Made by a program: the position numbers and the translations under genes. A DNA stretch of 64,000 nt from Torreya grandis. Taxonomy: Eukaryota > Streptophyta > Pinopsida > Cupressales > Taxaceae. The notes beneath the pieces were generated by a model. That model ran no database searches, was not told the origin of the DNA, and saw only the letters and a program-made list of their open reading frames with translations. Positions 13,250 to 26,367 of the stretch are shown piece after piece (the stretch's first letter is position 1; each line of letters begins with the position of its first letter). The stretch covers positions 486,001 to 550,000 of the forward strand of contig JARHVA010005485.1 of the NCBI GenBank assembly GCA_037957365.1, read 5' to 3'.

Positions 13250-14110
13250 AGGAGCATATTTCTTGGAAATCAATTTTTATTATTTTATTCCATCATTTGT
13301 AACCTATGGGATATAAACTATAAAAACATTGTACATCTTCTCTTTCTCATTATAAAAGGATGCATTTTGATCATTATGTAACATTACCGTTTGGGATTGT
13401 TCTTTCAAAATATTTTGCTTTCGATCATTCTTTGGAATATTTGGTATGTATTTTGTAGAATTTGGAACATTATAAACTTGCATATCATGTGAAGGATCAT
13501 CCACCTTTGATAATGATATAGTGGTTGAATAATTATCTTGATGTGTAAAAGGTGCCTCCTTTTATGTTTGAATCTCTTTTGGTACCCATTTTTATTCATT
13601 GTACATCTTTACTTTGGGAGAATTTATATTTTATATCATTATTTTCGATGTAAAACAATAATCATTATGGTGACCATGTATTATATTATATTCATAATAA
13701 TATTTGTATTTTCACAAGGGAAGTAGAGGAGGTATATTTATCAAATTATTTCTAAGCATCTCCCTTAGAATCTCACTTCACCTCGTAGTAGGCTTTTGTA
13801 CAATTATAGTATCATTAGTATTACATGACTTTGGTTTTATCTTCCAATATGGACATGGATTATTATTAGGCACATAATTGTTATGCAAAGGTGTAAACAC
13901 ATGGTTCACACTAGCATAATGTGGATTATTTGTATATGAAATGTGATTTTATAATAAGGTGATCTTTGAATTTAGAGACAGATTTTGCTTTTGTAACTCA
14001 TGCATTAACTTTGTCATAATATTGATTTGTTCTTTTAGGGTTTCACAATCACAAACCCTAGGTATTTCAAGTTGATTACTTTCATTTGAAACTATAGGGT
14101 GGGCCACCTT
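13250..14110 (-). pseudogene. Gypsy gag remnant, Tat-like, with eroded zinc knuckle
   Basis: Read on the minus strand, broken frames give the same order of motifs as the gag remnant at 47.5-48.9 kb: a helical segment with many N and L (about 13,930-14,000), a Y-N-N-P...V-N-H-V stretch (13,850-13,930), then S-E-I-L-R-E (about 13,760) and H-G-H-H-N-D (about 13,660). The first cysteine of the knuckle appears as tyrosine, a G-to-A change. The shared order with the second copy supports homology, though both are badly decayed. In the family this protein would bind RNA in the capsid. No protease or polymerase domain is seen with it. Confidence 0.5.
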
Positions 14111-14689
14111 ATTGCTTGGATAAATGATAGCTTGGACATGGTTAGAGAGATGATAGATATGACCCTCCTTAGGGTTAAGAAGAGTAAGAAGATCCTTTGT
14201 ATCTATTTTAAATGTTTTGAGTAGAAAATAACTCTAAGGAATTTTAAAGTAGATCTATTTAGATGCCAATATGCATTTATGAAGGTAGAATCCCCTTACA
14301 AGCATATGCATATGAAGCCTTTATGACCAAATCAAGGTAAAACCCTAGGTTAAAATTTTAGATCAAAAATTCCATCACAACCCTAAATTGTATGAGGATC
14401 CTATTTTTTACTATGGAGTATATAGGTTCAAGATTATAGAACTGGAAATGCACAAGGGTGATAATCAAATCTAAAATAGGCCAATTTAAAGCTAAACTCA
14501 GATATAACATATGTTTAATTTATTCAACTAAGATATGCTAAATATAGAAAGTAAAACTATGTTAGATATGGAAATGACAAAGAAATATTATATGTATCTA
14601 ATTATGATGCTAACATAGTTCATTATCTAGAATAGGTAGGAATTATACTAGAAGATTATTTTAGAACAATTTCCAAATTTTGGATTTAG

Positions 14690-15640
14690 TGCCTCTATAG
14701 CTACAAACACTAGTGTCATCCTTGGATAGTTGTGTCAATGTTGGTGTCTAGGTTTGACACAAGTGTATTATATGAAATACCTACTAGAAAAGGATGAAAC
14801 CACTTAGATGTTTTTGGGTTTGTCTCAAAATTCACTCTAGTGCATTCAAATCTAGTTCATGGATTGTCATTCCTCATTAAATTGTAAAACCATAGTTTTC
14901 CATCTTCATGGTAATATTATGTAAAAATGGGTTAGTGGGCTCATAGTTTTGATCTAAACTTAAAGACCCATATATAAATGAGTGATGCCTACATATCCAT
15001 TACTATAAAGAGGGCCTCATACTAATGTAGTTCTCCCTTATGTGTTAGATTGTGTGTGAATCATGCAATATGTGGAATGTTAGTACAATAGTGACCTAGC
15101 TTGTAAGTTGGAAAATATAATTCTTGGGATTCTCTTTAAATACTTCATACCTATAGATGTGTAGTCCCTATAACCGATATGGAAATATGAATAAATAGGG
15201 AAGATTAGATCAATTTAATTCTCTTTGAGTGTTCTTTGATATGAGGATTAGGTGAGGAATAAATGAGGGTTGATCTTGTATTTATATCAAATCCATTTGG
15301 ATAAATGAATCACTTTAAAGGACTTAAGTTGACTATTCTGATATGTTTCATTTTTAAATTACATGATTTTAAGGGCACTAGACACTTGCATCAAATTAAG
15401 ATACCTGCATCGATATAGGTGTCTATCTGGGAACACAAGTGTTTAGCAAGTAGGAAAATATGTAGAAGCTCAGACTTGTAGAGATGGAAGATAAGTATAT
15501 TTTAAGAATTATGGGAAAGATATAAGGCCTAGGTCATCAACATAAGACTGATGTAACTAAGAGATATGCCAAGGGGCAAAATATATAGAAAATTTAAGAC
15601 TTTTGAAAGTGAAAAAGGTCTAGAAATGAGAGGAATAAAA
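14690..15640 (-). repeat. possible 5' LTR of the 13-14 kb Tat-like element
   Basis: The region carries CTAGTGTC-type words, a CTAGGG-rich leader to its left, and repeated 'ACACTTG / GTGTCTA / ACAAGTG' words, comparable in order to the LTR at 49.5-50.4 kb. The match is by layout more than by bases, and ends are not fixed. Confidence 0.25.
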
Positions 15641-17465
<1,825 letters not shown>

Positions 17466-18458
17466 CAAAAAAATTAAATAAATGATACTCCTAATATTAC
17501 ATTCAAAGGCTATAAAAATATCATTACATTATAATATTTTCAATTTGAAGGAAAGAAAATAAATATACAAAATTAGTGAAGTTTTTAGAAATTGCCATCA
17601 TAACTAGGACACTCACATCATATTTAATAAATAACTATCATAAAATATAATTATTTATAGGTTGGGTTGACCATGAAATTTAGTATCCAGTAGATGTATA
17701 ATACAATCAATTTCTTAAGGATACAATATTAGATGAAAGGTAAAATTTTAGGCAAACCATAAAATTTATAAAGGATTATAATAAATATATACATTTTTTT
17801 CTAAAGTTTACTCCTAATATGAGTTATATTAACATTTAAAGAGAAAATTTTAATATATAATCATCATAAAAAAATCATAATAGGTAATTTTGACCATCAA
17901 ATTCAGGGCCTAATTCCAAATCATATATTTTGTATCATTGTCTCTAGGGCCTAAATTTTATGGTTGACCTTGCCTATTATGATTTTTTTTGATGATGGTT
18001 ATCTATTTAGAACATAAATTTAAATGTTAATATAATTCATTATAGGATTAGGAAACCTGTAAAAAAATGTATATATCTATTATAATACTTTATTTTTTTT
18101 AGGGTCTATGTAAAAGTTTGCCTTGTATCTAATATGTTCTCTTAAAAAAATTGATTATTTTTTACAAATAAAAAATGTAAATACATCCATATGGCCATAA
18201 ATTTTAGGCCTTGTTTGGGATTAATCGAGGTTAAAACTAGATAAAATATTATCTATCTACTTCTTGTCACATTCATTAAACTAGGAGTTGCCACAAAGGT
18301 ACAAGTTATGCTAAAAAGAGGATATAATTTCATCTTTTGGTAAAGTGGCATTTTGTAAAGTGAAATAGTTTAAATTGATAGTTAAAGTTATACTTCACTA
18401 AAAATCCATATCCATTAATCCCATATCATATTTTGTACATGAATCATTAAAAAAATGG
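17466..18458. other. AT-rich non-coding stretch
   Basis: No gene seen. The words ATTTAGGCCTTG/CTAAATTTTATGGTTGACC recur in both orientations around 17,660-17,970, hinting at small inverted pieces, but no boundaries could be set. Confidence 0.35.
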
Positions 18459-18503
18459 ATGTTTTTTATGGAGCTGATAGTGTAATATGAGGTTGTGTGT
18501 TCC
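18459..18503 (+). repeat. dispersed repeat, copy 2
   Basis: Second copy of the block at 16,748-16,790. A 131-codon frame on the minus strand (18,398-18,793) overlaps it, but it has no recognisable domain and is treated as chance. Confidence 0.45.
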
Positions 18504-19396
18504 TTCATACAATAATGAGTTTTGTGGGGAGGAGACATTTCATTACACAAAGATATTAAGCAATGGAAAAGTGGTATGGAAGAGTAAATCCATACAAACC
18601 ATGAAAGTGGTGGATTATTTGAAGTTGATTTTGGTGGTGATGGTGAGGAGAAATGACAGGGTATTACAAGTGATGTAGTCAAAGATTGATCCATAAACTC
18701 CACTGATTCAAACTCAAAGTGAAGTTCAAAATACGAATACTGAATTTTCTCAAAATTGATACAAATTCTCAAAAAACTCAAAAGAACTTGCAAAATGTTT
18801 TGGTATAAATCATTCTCGATTATTGAACCAATTTTTTAATAATGTTGTGTTATAATTGTCATAATGAAAATTACTTGCATGAGTTCATTTACTAATTAAA
18901 CCAAATCAGCAAACTGAAACAAAATCATGCATCAAAATGAAAAATTACCAAGAAATACGAAACATGATAATGGAGTTCAACTCAACAAATGATGCCTACA
19001 TCTCTGGGTTCTCCAAAGGAGTGGACCATTTCCATTAAGGGCATTTCAACAACCTGGAAATAATAAACAACTTTCTTGCAAATTGATCTCTTAATACAAA
19101 AATTCACCTTCATCGTGACTGATAATCAAGCCTGGCACCTTCAAATTCCATGAGTCTTCACACCTACAAAGTTGCTCCAAAAGTCCTAAAAATCTCCTCT
19201 ATGGGCTTAAAAATATTCTTCCAATATACAAATTGGATTAAAAGAGCATTAAGACTGAGTATTATAGCTAAAAAATGGATAAAAATCTATTATCTAAGCT
19301 TTCCCAAAGCTTTTACAAAGTCTCAGCCTTTAAAATTAAAAAACACAGTCCAGAACTTGTTTAAAACAAATACAGATTCATGCTTTTATAATTAGT

Positions 19397-19475
19397 TGCA
19401 AGCCTATGGTGTAATGGCTAAATCTCTTATCTTTTTGCCACAAGGTGAGGGGTTTAAAACCTCCTCCCACCATCC
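19397..19475 (+). ncRNA. tRNA-like segment with pol III A and B boxes (SINE head or decayed tRNA)
   Basis: TATGGTGTAATGGCTAA (from 19,405) fits an A box and GGTTTAAAACC (19,451-19,461) fits a B box with one C-to-T change, about 35 bases apart, the spacing of a tRNA-type pol III promoter. The acceptor ends do not pair, so it is not a working tRNA. A tRNA-derived SINE head is the best reading. The sequence that follows is richer in GC than its surroundings. Confidence 0.5.
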
Positions 19476-19556
19476 TAGGTGCCTAGCATGCAATTTGAAA
19501 TGCCTCCTCCTTGTTGGGCATGCTTAGGCTCTCCTCCCTAGGCACCAAGCATGCTT
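19474..19556. repeat. inverted repeat next to the tRNA-like head
   Basis: CCTAGGTGCCTAGCATGC at 19,474-19,491 is answered by GCATGCTTAGG and CCCTAGGCACCAAGCATGC up to about 19,553. The GGTGCCTAG / CTAGGCACC pair can form a stem. It may be the body of the same short element. Confidence 0.5.
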
Positions 19557-20921
19557 TGAATGCTTTGACTTCTTTCCCTCCTTTTTGGCACCTTGGACTT
19601 TGAAAAAATCAAAAGACATGTGAATAAAAAACACCTAAGCCAATTTTTTTGCAACTAACTTTTTTCCATGTGTCAAATGGCTATTGGCCCATTTGGTATT
19701 TCAATAGTGCCATGTGTCGACCTCCGATAGGTCCAAATGTGGATACATTTTTGAATCACGTGCCAAATGTCGCAAGTGTTTTTTTTTTACAAATCTTCAA
19801 ATGACCATATCTTGAGCATCTGGACTCCATTTTGTGAACTGTAAAAAGCATCAAAAAGCTCTCGATGAGCTCTATAGTGTGGCACCATTGAAACTCTGAC
19901 TTGAAACCATTTTTTAGAACCTAATTTCTGATCAAAGATGCCTAGGAAAAATAAACATGTAAAGTTCAATGATGTCACATTTGTCAATTCAATTTGTATC
20001 TTTCATCAAAATGTTTTTATTTCCCAATACATGATTGAAACATGTGTCATCTTAATGAAAATAAGTGTCATATACCCAAAAATCCTCTAAAATGTATAAA
20101 ATACACCATGAGTATATTTAGATGTGTCTATAACTAATTATATGAAACTTCTAACTACTTTGACTATTGAAAACTTAATTACACCACTCTAAAACCAATT
20201 AGAAAAAATTAAAATGGTTCTTCAATGAAAGACACCTGCTATATAATATATTTGAATGATTTAGGATGTGATATGAAAATAGATATGGATCTATATATTT
20301 CCTAGATTTCTTTTTTCTCAATCTCATTAGTAGTAACAACAAGCACTATATTCATAATGGTAGCACTCAATTCTTTTTATTTTATGAATAAAAGAAGGTA
20401 AAAGTACTGATAAGACCACAAGTGTTACCAATTTTGGGTAGTCTATTGGACCTAGGTTTGAAACCCATCTAGTGTCTCCATACTCTCTCCAAGTTTTATG
20501 AGGTTCTAATGTATATAAAATTAGGTACCATCCCAATTTTTATAGATTTATTTTTGGAGGTTGCAACTACCTTGCTCAAGAGTTTAAGTCATATATGGTT
20601 TGTGAATAAAATTTAAAACTAGTATAATTGATAAAATCATTATAATATTGGCCTTTTCCAAACTTAAATCAAGTATCTAGACCATAATCCTAGCTTATAC
20701 CACCTCTTCCTCTATGCCATGAGGTTATTGTACCTTGATTATACCCTCTAGCTTTATTGAATTCGCTACCTTGATTATAACTTCCCTATTGATTATAGGT
20801 ATTCACTTTGTCTTAAATTTGTTAAAAAATCACCTCAATTTCAATTAAAAATGCTTCATTAAGGCTAATTATAACCTCCTTGATTATAATAATCATCATG
20901 ATTTTCAACCCTAACACATGT
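19557..20921. other. non-coding stretch, part of an unplaced LTR element likely
   Basis: From 19,680 to 19,940 the sequence is less eroded and keeps some CG (GTCGACCTCCGATAG, CTCTCGATGAG). The style, with ATGACCATATCTTGAGCATC, resembles plant LTR sequence. At 20,453-20,467 TAGGTTTGAAACCCA resembles a B box but no A box accompanies it. No gene is seen. Confidence 0.3.
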
Positions 20922-23900
20922 TGAGCATTGTTCCTATTGTTGAGGTTTGGCATTGATGTTGTCATTGATGTTAAAGGTTCTTGATAAGGTTGATATCATT
21001 GATGCTATCATTGATTGTATTTATTGTCCCAAAAGTACTTATGAAGGTTATTTCCATGTGACTATCATTTTTGTTTTTATTTATGTCTTAGTGAAAATCT
21101 AGTGAGTGTTATGCTATAAAAAGCTAAAGTGTTGAAGGTTAGTTGGCATGGTCATGAGGTCATAGGTCTTCATGAGGTCACTGAAGAGTGTAGCTATCAA
21201 AGAGAGTATTGATCAATGTTGTAGTGATTTTGAGAGTGTAAGATATGATTTCTATATGTTCTTATGTTTTCATAAGTGATGTGAAGGTTAGCATGAAAGG
21301 TTCTTGTTGTCAAATTTTTCAAGTGATTGAGCCTAGTAGTGTCCTGAGAAGGTATGCCTAGTATTGTGCATGAAGAGGCATGGTGAAAAGGTTAGATATA
21401 TGTTCTGAAGCATGTAAAAGTTATATAAAATTGATATCAAGTGTCTTTGAGGACAAGGTTTCTTGTAAATATTAAGTATGGCATAAAGAGACCTTGTGTG
21501 AAGGAATAAGCTTGGTTGCATGGTAAGATATGGTTCTATAAGGATGTTTGAAATTGTTTTATCATGTGATATGTTGGGTGATCATGTAATTGAAGTATTG
21601 ATATCTTTAAAATAGGTTTGAAGGTTAATTCAAGGCCTAATGTGGTGTGAAGACTCAAGTGTAGAAAGCAAGGTGGTGAGAGTATGAACTAATGAGGCAT
21701 GAGGTTAAATTTCCAAGGAAAGTATGTATAGGTGAGATATTTCAAATGTGTGATAGGAATTATTAGGTGTATTCATGAAGTTTTAGGTCAAGGTTTGAAG
21801 GTTAAGGCAAGAAAAAGTGCTTTGAGGTCTCTCAAGTGCACATAATGAAGGATGATCAACCCAAGAAGGATTGTATTATGTTATTTATCTTGTCAAAACA
21901 TTGAATGGGAACCTCATATGTTTATGTTATATAGTTAAGGGTCTTAGATCCAAATACTAGGCATTAGTTTTTGTATTGAGGGGCCATGCTTTATGAATAA
22001 TTGTTAATAGTAGAAGTGTGTTTAAACCCTCCTATAACCCTAATAGTGACCTGATGTTGAAGATATGATTCCAAAGTTATTAGGATGGTTTGGAATGCTT
22101 AGGTAAGTGTTTTTATCTTATATTTACCTCTCCTAGGTACCTCTTGGTGGTGGTGGTTAGAGAGAGGAAAGATAAAATGTGAAGATACAACTTGTTTCTA
22201 AATAAGTTATTATAGTTGTAAGAAGTTATATTGGACAAAGTTTTAAAATTGATGAAGTTTGAATACTGAGACTAATATTTTATTTCATTTTTGTTTTATT
22301 TATTTTTTATAATTATTAAGTTTTCAAAAAAATTAATCCAATTTGGCCATTCACTAACAAGCCTAATGAAGAAGAATAGTGCAAAACCTAGACAGTTTGA
22401 GAATTTGGTTTTTGGTATGATTTCATGAAATAATAATGCATTGGAATGCATGTTGGTGTTTTTTTGGACTTTTATTTCACATTAATGATTTTTATAAGGT
22501 TTTATATTTATTTAAATTTTTTGAAATGTTGAATCTAAAATGGCTTGTTTGGTTCTAGTTTCACTGTGTAGGGAGGTCAAAAGATTGTTCTACAAGACCA
22601 ATTTATGACATTAGACCTTGTGATTATTGTATTTTAGAGTGGAATGGAGATGTGAAAATATATTTTTAAAGTGTAAATGGTCATGGTAAGTGTTATTTTA
22701 AGTATTGTAGATCAATTTGTTCATGACTCATTTTTGGAGTGTTCTAGCAATTATAAGTGAGCTAATTACAGAGAAGTGTTTGAGTCCTTTTGCCCTAAGT
22801 TTTGACATATAAATAACATGATGATGTTTTTAATTTCATTTATTTTATATTAATTTTATTTATTTTCATGGTTGTTTGACTAAATTGTGTACATGTTTCA
22901 GTTTTGTTTGGTAATTTTCCTGTGGGTTCACATGCCTAATTGTAAACATTGCTACAAGGAGTGTTCATGAAAGGGTTGGTGATAAAAGGTGTTATGGACA
23001 TTATAATATTTTTATTTAGGTATATTTGATCAATTTATGAAATTATATTTTTCATAAATAAAGGTAATTTTTTTAAATAAGAACATAAGGTAATGTGTTG
23101 CTAAAAAGGCCTATTAGGTATCCATAAGGCCTAAAGAAGGATAAGGGGTAATGAAGGTGTGTCCAACTATTTTAAATATTTATTATTATTTGTAACATGT
23201 AATAATATTTTTTTAAGGGTTATCCAAGTTATTAAATGTTTTTTTTTTACCAAGAGATGTGTTAGTATGAGCCTAGTATAAGAATAAGGTCTTTCAAGCC
23301 TAATTGGCTATTTAATGAATAAGAGTGTGAAAGTGAATGAAATAACACATTGGTAAGTAGAGAAAGGTATTTTATACCATATAAAGAGTGTATATAAACT
23401 TTCATGAAGTTTTTATAGAGTTTATTTGTATGAAAATCAATACCATATGACATAATCAAGTCAAGAAGAGGGCTAGTTGAGTGAACAAGCCGAGAAGACA
23501 GTTTGAGAGGGTTAGAAGAGAGAAGAGATGAAGAAGGTGATCATCATATGTTTTATGAGAAACAAGGTGTTTTTAAGGTGATCAAAGGTAATAGGTGGAT
23601 GATTTTGTGATGAGTCATCTATGGGGTTGGTGCCTCCTTATAAGTTGGTACTTTCTAAATCCTACCTGGGTTGGTACATAGCTAGTTGGGGTTGGTGTTC
23701 CATTTAGAGTTAGTGATTCACTAAATTCTAATATTTTGACTTATAGGAATGTATTCCATTTTTAGGTATCAATGATTTTTCCTTCCCTTGATGTTTTCCC
23801 ACATATATGATGTGTTGTCATGTGTAATCTTATTTCATGTTTGTATGGTTGGTTGTTTATGCATTTCTTGATCTATATGTTGATGTGATGGTTCATGTAT

Positions 23901-23978
23901 GCTAAGGAGGAATTAAAACAAAGTTTTTATCAAATTTATTCACCCCTCCTCATCTCAATCATTGTGTTTCTAAAAAAA
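20922..23978 (+). repeat. 5' LTR (~3.05 kb) of a Copia element
   Basis: It begins TGAGCATTGTTCC, the same start as the downstream LTR at 26,368, and the two run in parallel for about 2.4 kb (for example GGCATTGATGTTGTCATTGATGT in both). The right end is set by a C-rich CACCCCTCCTC motif typical before the end of Copia LTRs and by a primer-site-like sequence at 23,979. This LTR is far longer than the few hundred bases usual for Copia, though some Copia lineages have LTRs over 1 kb. Confidence 0.8.
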
Positions 23979-23993
23979 TTTATTAGATCAAGG
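23979..23993 (+). other. eroded primer-binding site
   Basis: TTTATTAGATCAAGG sits where the initiator-tRNA complement TGGTATCAGAGC would be in a Copia element. It keeps about half the positions, with C-to-T and G-to-T changes. Confidence 0.35.
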
Positions 23994-23999
23994 TCCTTT

Positions 24000-25120
24000 T
24001 AAGTAGGCCTAACAACTTGAAAGTGGTCTTAGAAGCATATGTATAGGTAGTTATCATGTTTAAGGAGGTTTATCATCTAGAAAAACTAGTCTCTTTAGTG
24101 GTATAAGTGATTTTGATAGTGAATATGACTATGTTTATCATGAGAGTAATCAATTACTTTTCATGGCCATAAAAATTGACAATAAATTTTGTTAAAAAGG
24201 GAAAGGTCTTATGAAAGAATACACCAAGCTTAGAAAATAAGTAGAATCTTTGAAGGTAGAATTCGATTAGGTATCAATAAAATTGAAGACCTATTAAAAG
24301 TTTAAGAAGACTTAAAATATGATATAAGATATTTTTAATAATCATAAGTCTTTACATGATAAGGATGGCATTGGTTTGAAATAATACCAAAAGGAGATCA
24401 AGGAGAATCAGACCTCAAAGGTCAATGATCTATCAAGAAGTGATGGTACTAGAAGAATGAAGATAAATCCTATTAGTGAATCAAGGTATGTAATTTCATT
24501 CAATGGTTACTATTTTTCATGTAATCAGTTTGGTCATAGAAAAAGAGACTAGATTTCATGGTATAAGTAATTCCTTATGGAGAAAGAGAATTCAGTGCTA
24601 TACATGTGATCAAAGTGGTCATATTACAAGGGACTATAAGATGAAGCATATGAAGAAGACCAGTCAAGACAAGAAGGTATGTAGTCATGTCACTAAGAAA
24701 TTAATCAACAAGTTATACCCTATAAATAAGGTGAAGGAAGAACATAAATCTAAAGGAGAATATTCTATGATAGCTCAAATTACATTACATATTAAAAATA
24801 AAGACATGAAGTTTATAGATAGAGGTTTCTCAAGCCACATGATAGAAGATAAGGAAGGTATTAGTTTTCATAAGGATGTTCAAAGTAGTAAGGATAAAGA
24901 GTTGACTGAGAAGAAGGATGACAAGGTGGATGAGTCAAATGCTTCATCTCAAGCCAAGGAGAATGATAGTGCAAACAAGAAGTTTGAATTTTGGAGATTC
25001 AAGGAGATAAAGCAAATCAAGATATGGAAGCCAAAGGCAGTCAAGGTGAGTCATGATCAACTCATTATTCAAGGTGGACTATTTTATACTATAGATCATA
25101 AGTTAGATATGAAATAATGT
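24000..25120 (+). pseudogene. Copia gag and protease remnant
   Basis: The polyprotein start would form the capsid and the aspartic protease. Broken frames run from 24,000; the longest open stretch is 24,503-25,117. Two zinc knuckles are visible: S-C-N-Q-F-G-H at 24,517-24,552 and C-Y-T-C-D-Q-S-G-H at 24,596-24,640, the last cysteine of the second now tyrosine. The protease start appears at 24,808-24,841 as F-I-D-R-G-F-S-S-H-M, which corresponds to the D-S-G-C-S-S-H-M form of Copia proteases, so the active-site D is kept while S and C are changed. The tail to 25,117 is lysine-rich. Integrase, reverse transcriptase and RNase H do not follow; only 1.2 kb separates this from the polypurine tract. 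The element is therefore non-autonomous or internally deleted. Confidence 0.75.
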
Positions 25121-26350
25121 TAAGATTATTCTTTGTCATCTTAAAAGGATGATGAAGAATCTAAGTCAAAGGCCAAGTCAAAGAGGATATTCAAGCCTAA
25201 GAGGATCCTAAATGATATTCAATCTTGTGAGAACATGGAGATCTGGGCATCTCCCAAGTTCATGGTATTCTAGAACCCTATGGAAAGGGGTGACTCAATT
25301 AGGCTTCATGGAAACACTCATCAGTCAGTAAATACTAGATCTTAAGGGGAGCTAATCATGTGATTCATCAGCTTCAATAGTAGTTGAGTTGTCCTAAGAA
25401 GGCTTTTGAGGTAATGACAGGAATGTAGGTAGGTTGAATAATTTTGATAAATATGGAAGCATTATGGAAGCTTTTCTTATAACTTTAGTAATATGATAAA
25501 GATGGATTTTATCCATTCTTGTGTTTGCAGTATCTGAGGTGCCATGGTATGGAATGTAAGTCTAAGCATAGGATTGTGTCTAGAGATATATGGATATGAA
25601 TTGGTTTGCAAGACAAATATGGTTATGAAGACAAGTTGATAAGTTGTTAATAGAACTATAAATTTTTTTGGAAACATGGTGAGAGTTGTAAGGTTAACAT
25701 TAGGCTCCTAAGTTCAAAAATTAATCTTTTTATATATGAGAGGTAAGTTTTGGTATGTGTTTTTGATTAGTAGCTGAGCTTAATCTATGTTTAGTTTTGG
25801 TATTGGTATCAAGGTGCTTGAATCAAGTTAAGATTGGTTAATGAGTCTTGATGACTCATAAGATGGCTTAAGCTATGAAGATAAAGGGGGAATATCATAT
25901 TTTTTTAATTGGTGTCAATATTGTTGGATTTAGTCACGTCAAGGACAAGGTGAGTGTTCTTTAAGTTTTAGAGTTATTTGGAAGATTGAACATGAGTGTA
26001 GGGGGATCATGGTTATGTTATGTGATCCTTATTTGTTGATGATATTGTATTTATGGGTATATGCTTGGTCTAAAGGGGAGATTGATTGCTCTATGGTTCA
26101 ATGTTTCTAATATTGGTTTCCATCAATGAGAGAGTGTGTTTCCAAAAGTTGAAAATAATCTAAAAATGGGAGATAGTTAAAAATGAGGAAGAAGTATGAT
26201 TAAGATAATTTTTTCTTTTTTGAGTTTTATTTGTAAAAGATGTAATTCTAGTTGCTATAGGTGTCTCTTTTCCATTAATTTCAATGGGGGAGAAAGACCA
26301 GAATGGGGGAGATGAGAATGATCAGTTTGCAATGTGTTTTGCCTTCAATG
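25121..26350 (+). other. Copia element 3' internal region without recognisable pol
   Basis: Lysine-rich broken frame at 25,140-25,220, then untranslated-looking sequence. Three GGGGGAGA-type purine runs (26,071, 26,287, 26,305) precede the polypurine tract. I looked for integrase and reverse transcriptase motifs and found none. Confidence 0.55.
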
Positions 26351-26366
26351 ACAAAGGGGGAGATTA
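26351..26366 (+). other. polypurine tract of the Copia element
   Basis: ACAAAGGGGGAGATTA lies directly before the 3' LTR start TGAGCATTGTTCC at 26,368. Confidence 0.85.
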
Positions 26367-26367
26367 T

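Noticed and set aside
18398..18793. 131-codon open frame on the minus strand
   Set aside because: Longest uninterrupted frame in its region, but rich in S, F, I and H with no domain, and it overlaps a dispersed repeat; chance in AT-rich sequence with few constraints is more likely.
20453..20467. B-box-like TAGGTTTGAAACCCA as a second tRNA-type element
   Set aside because: No A box at a suitable distance on either strand.
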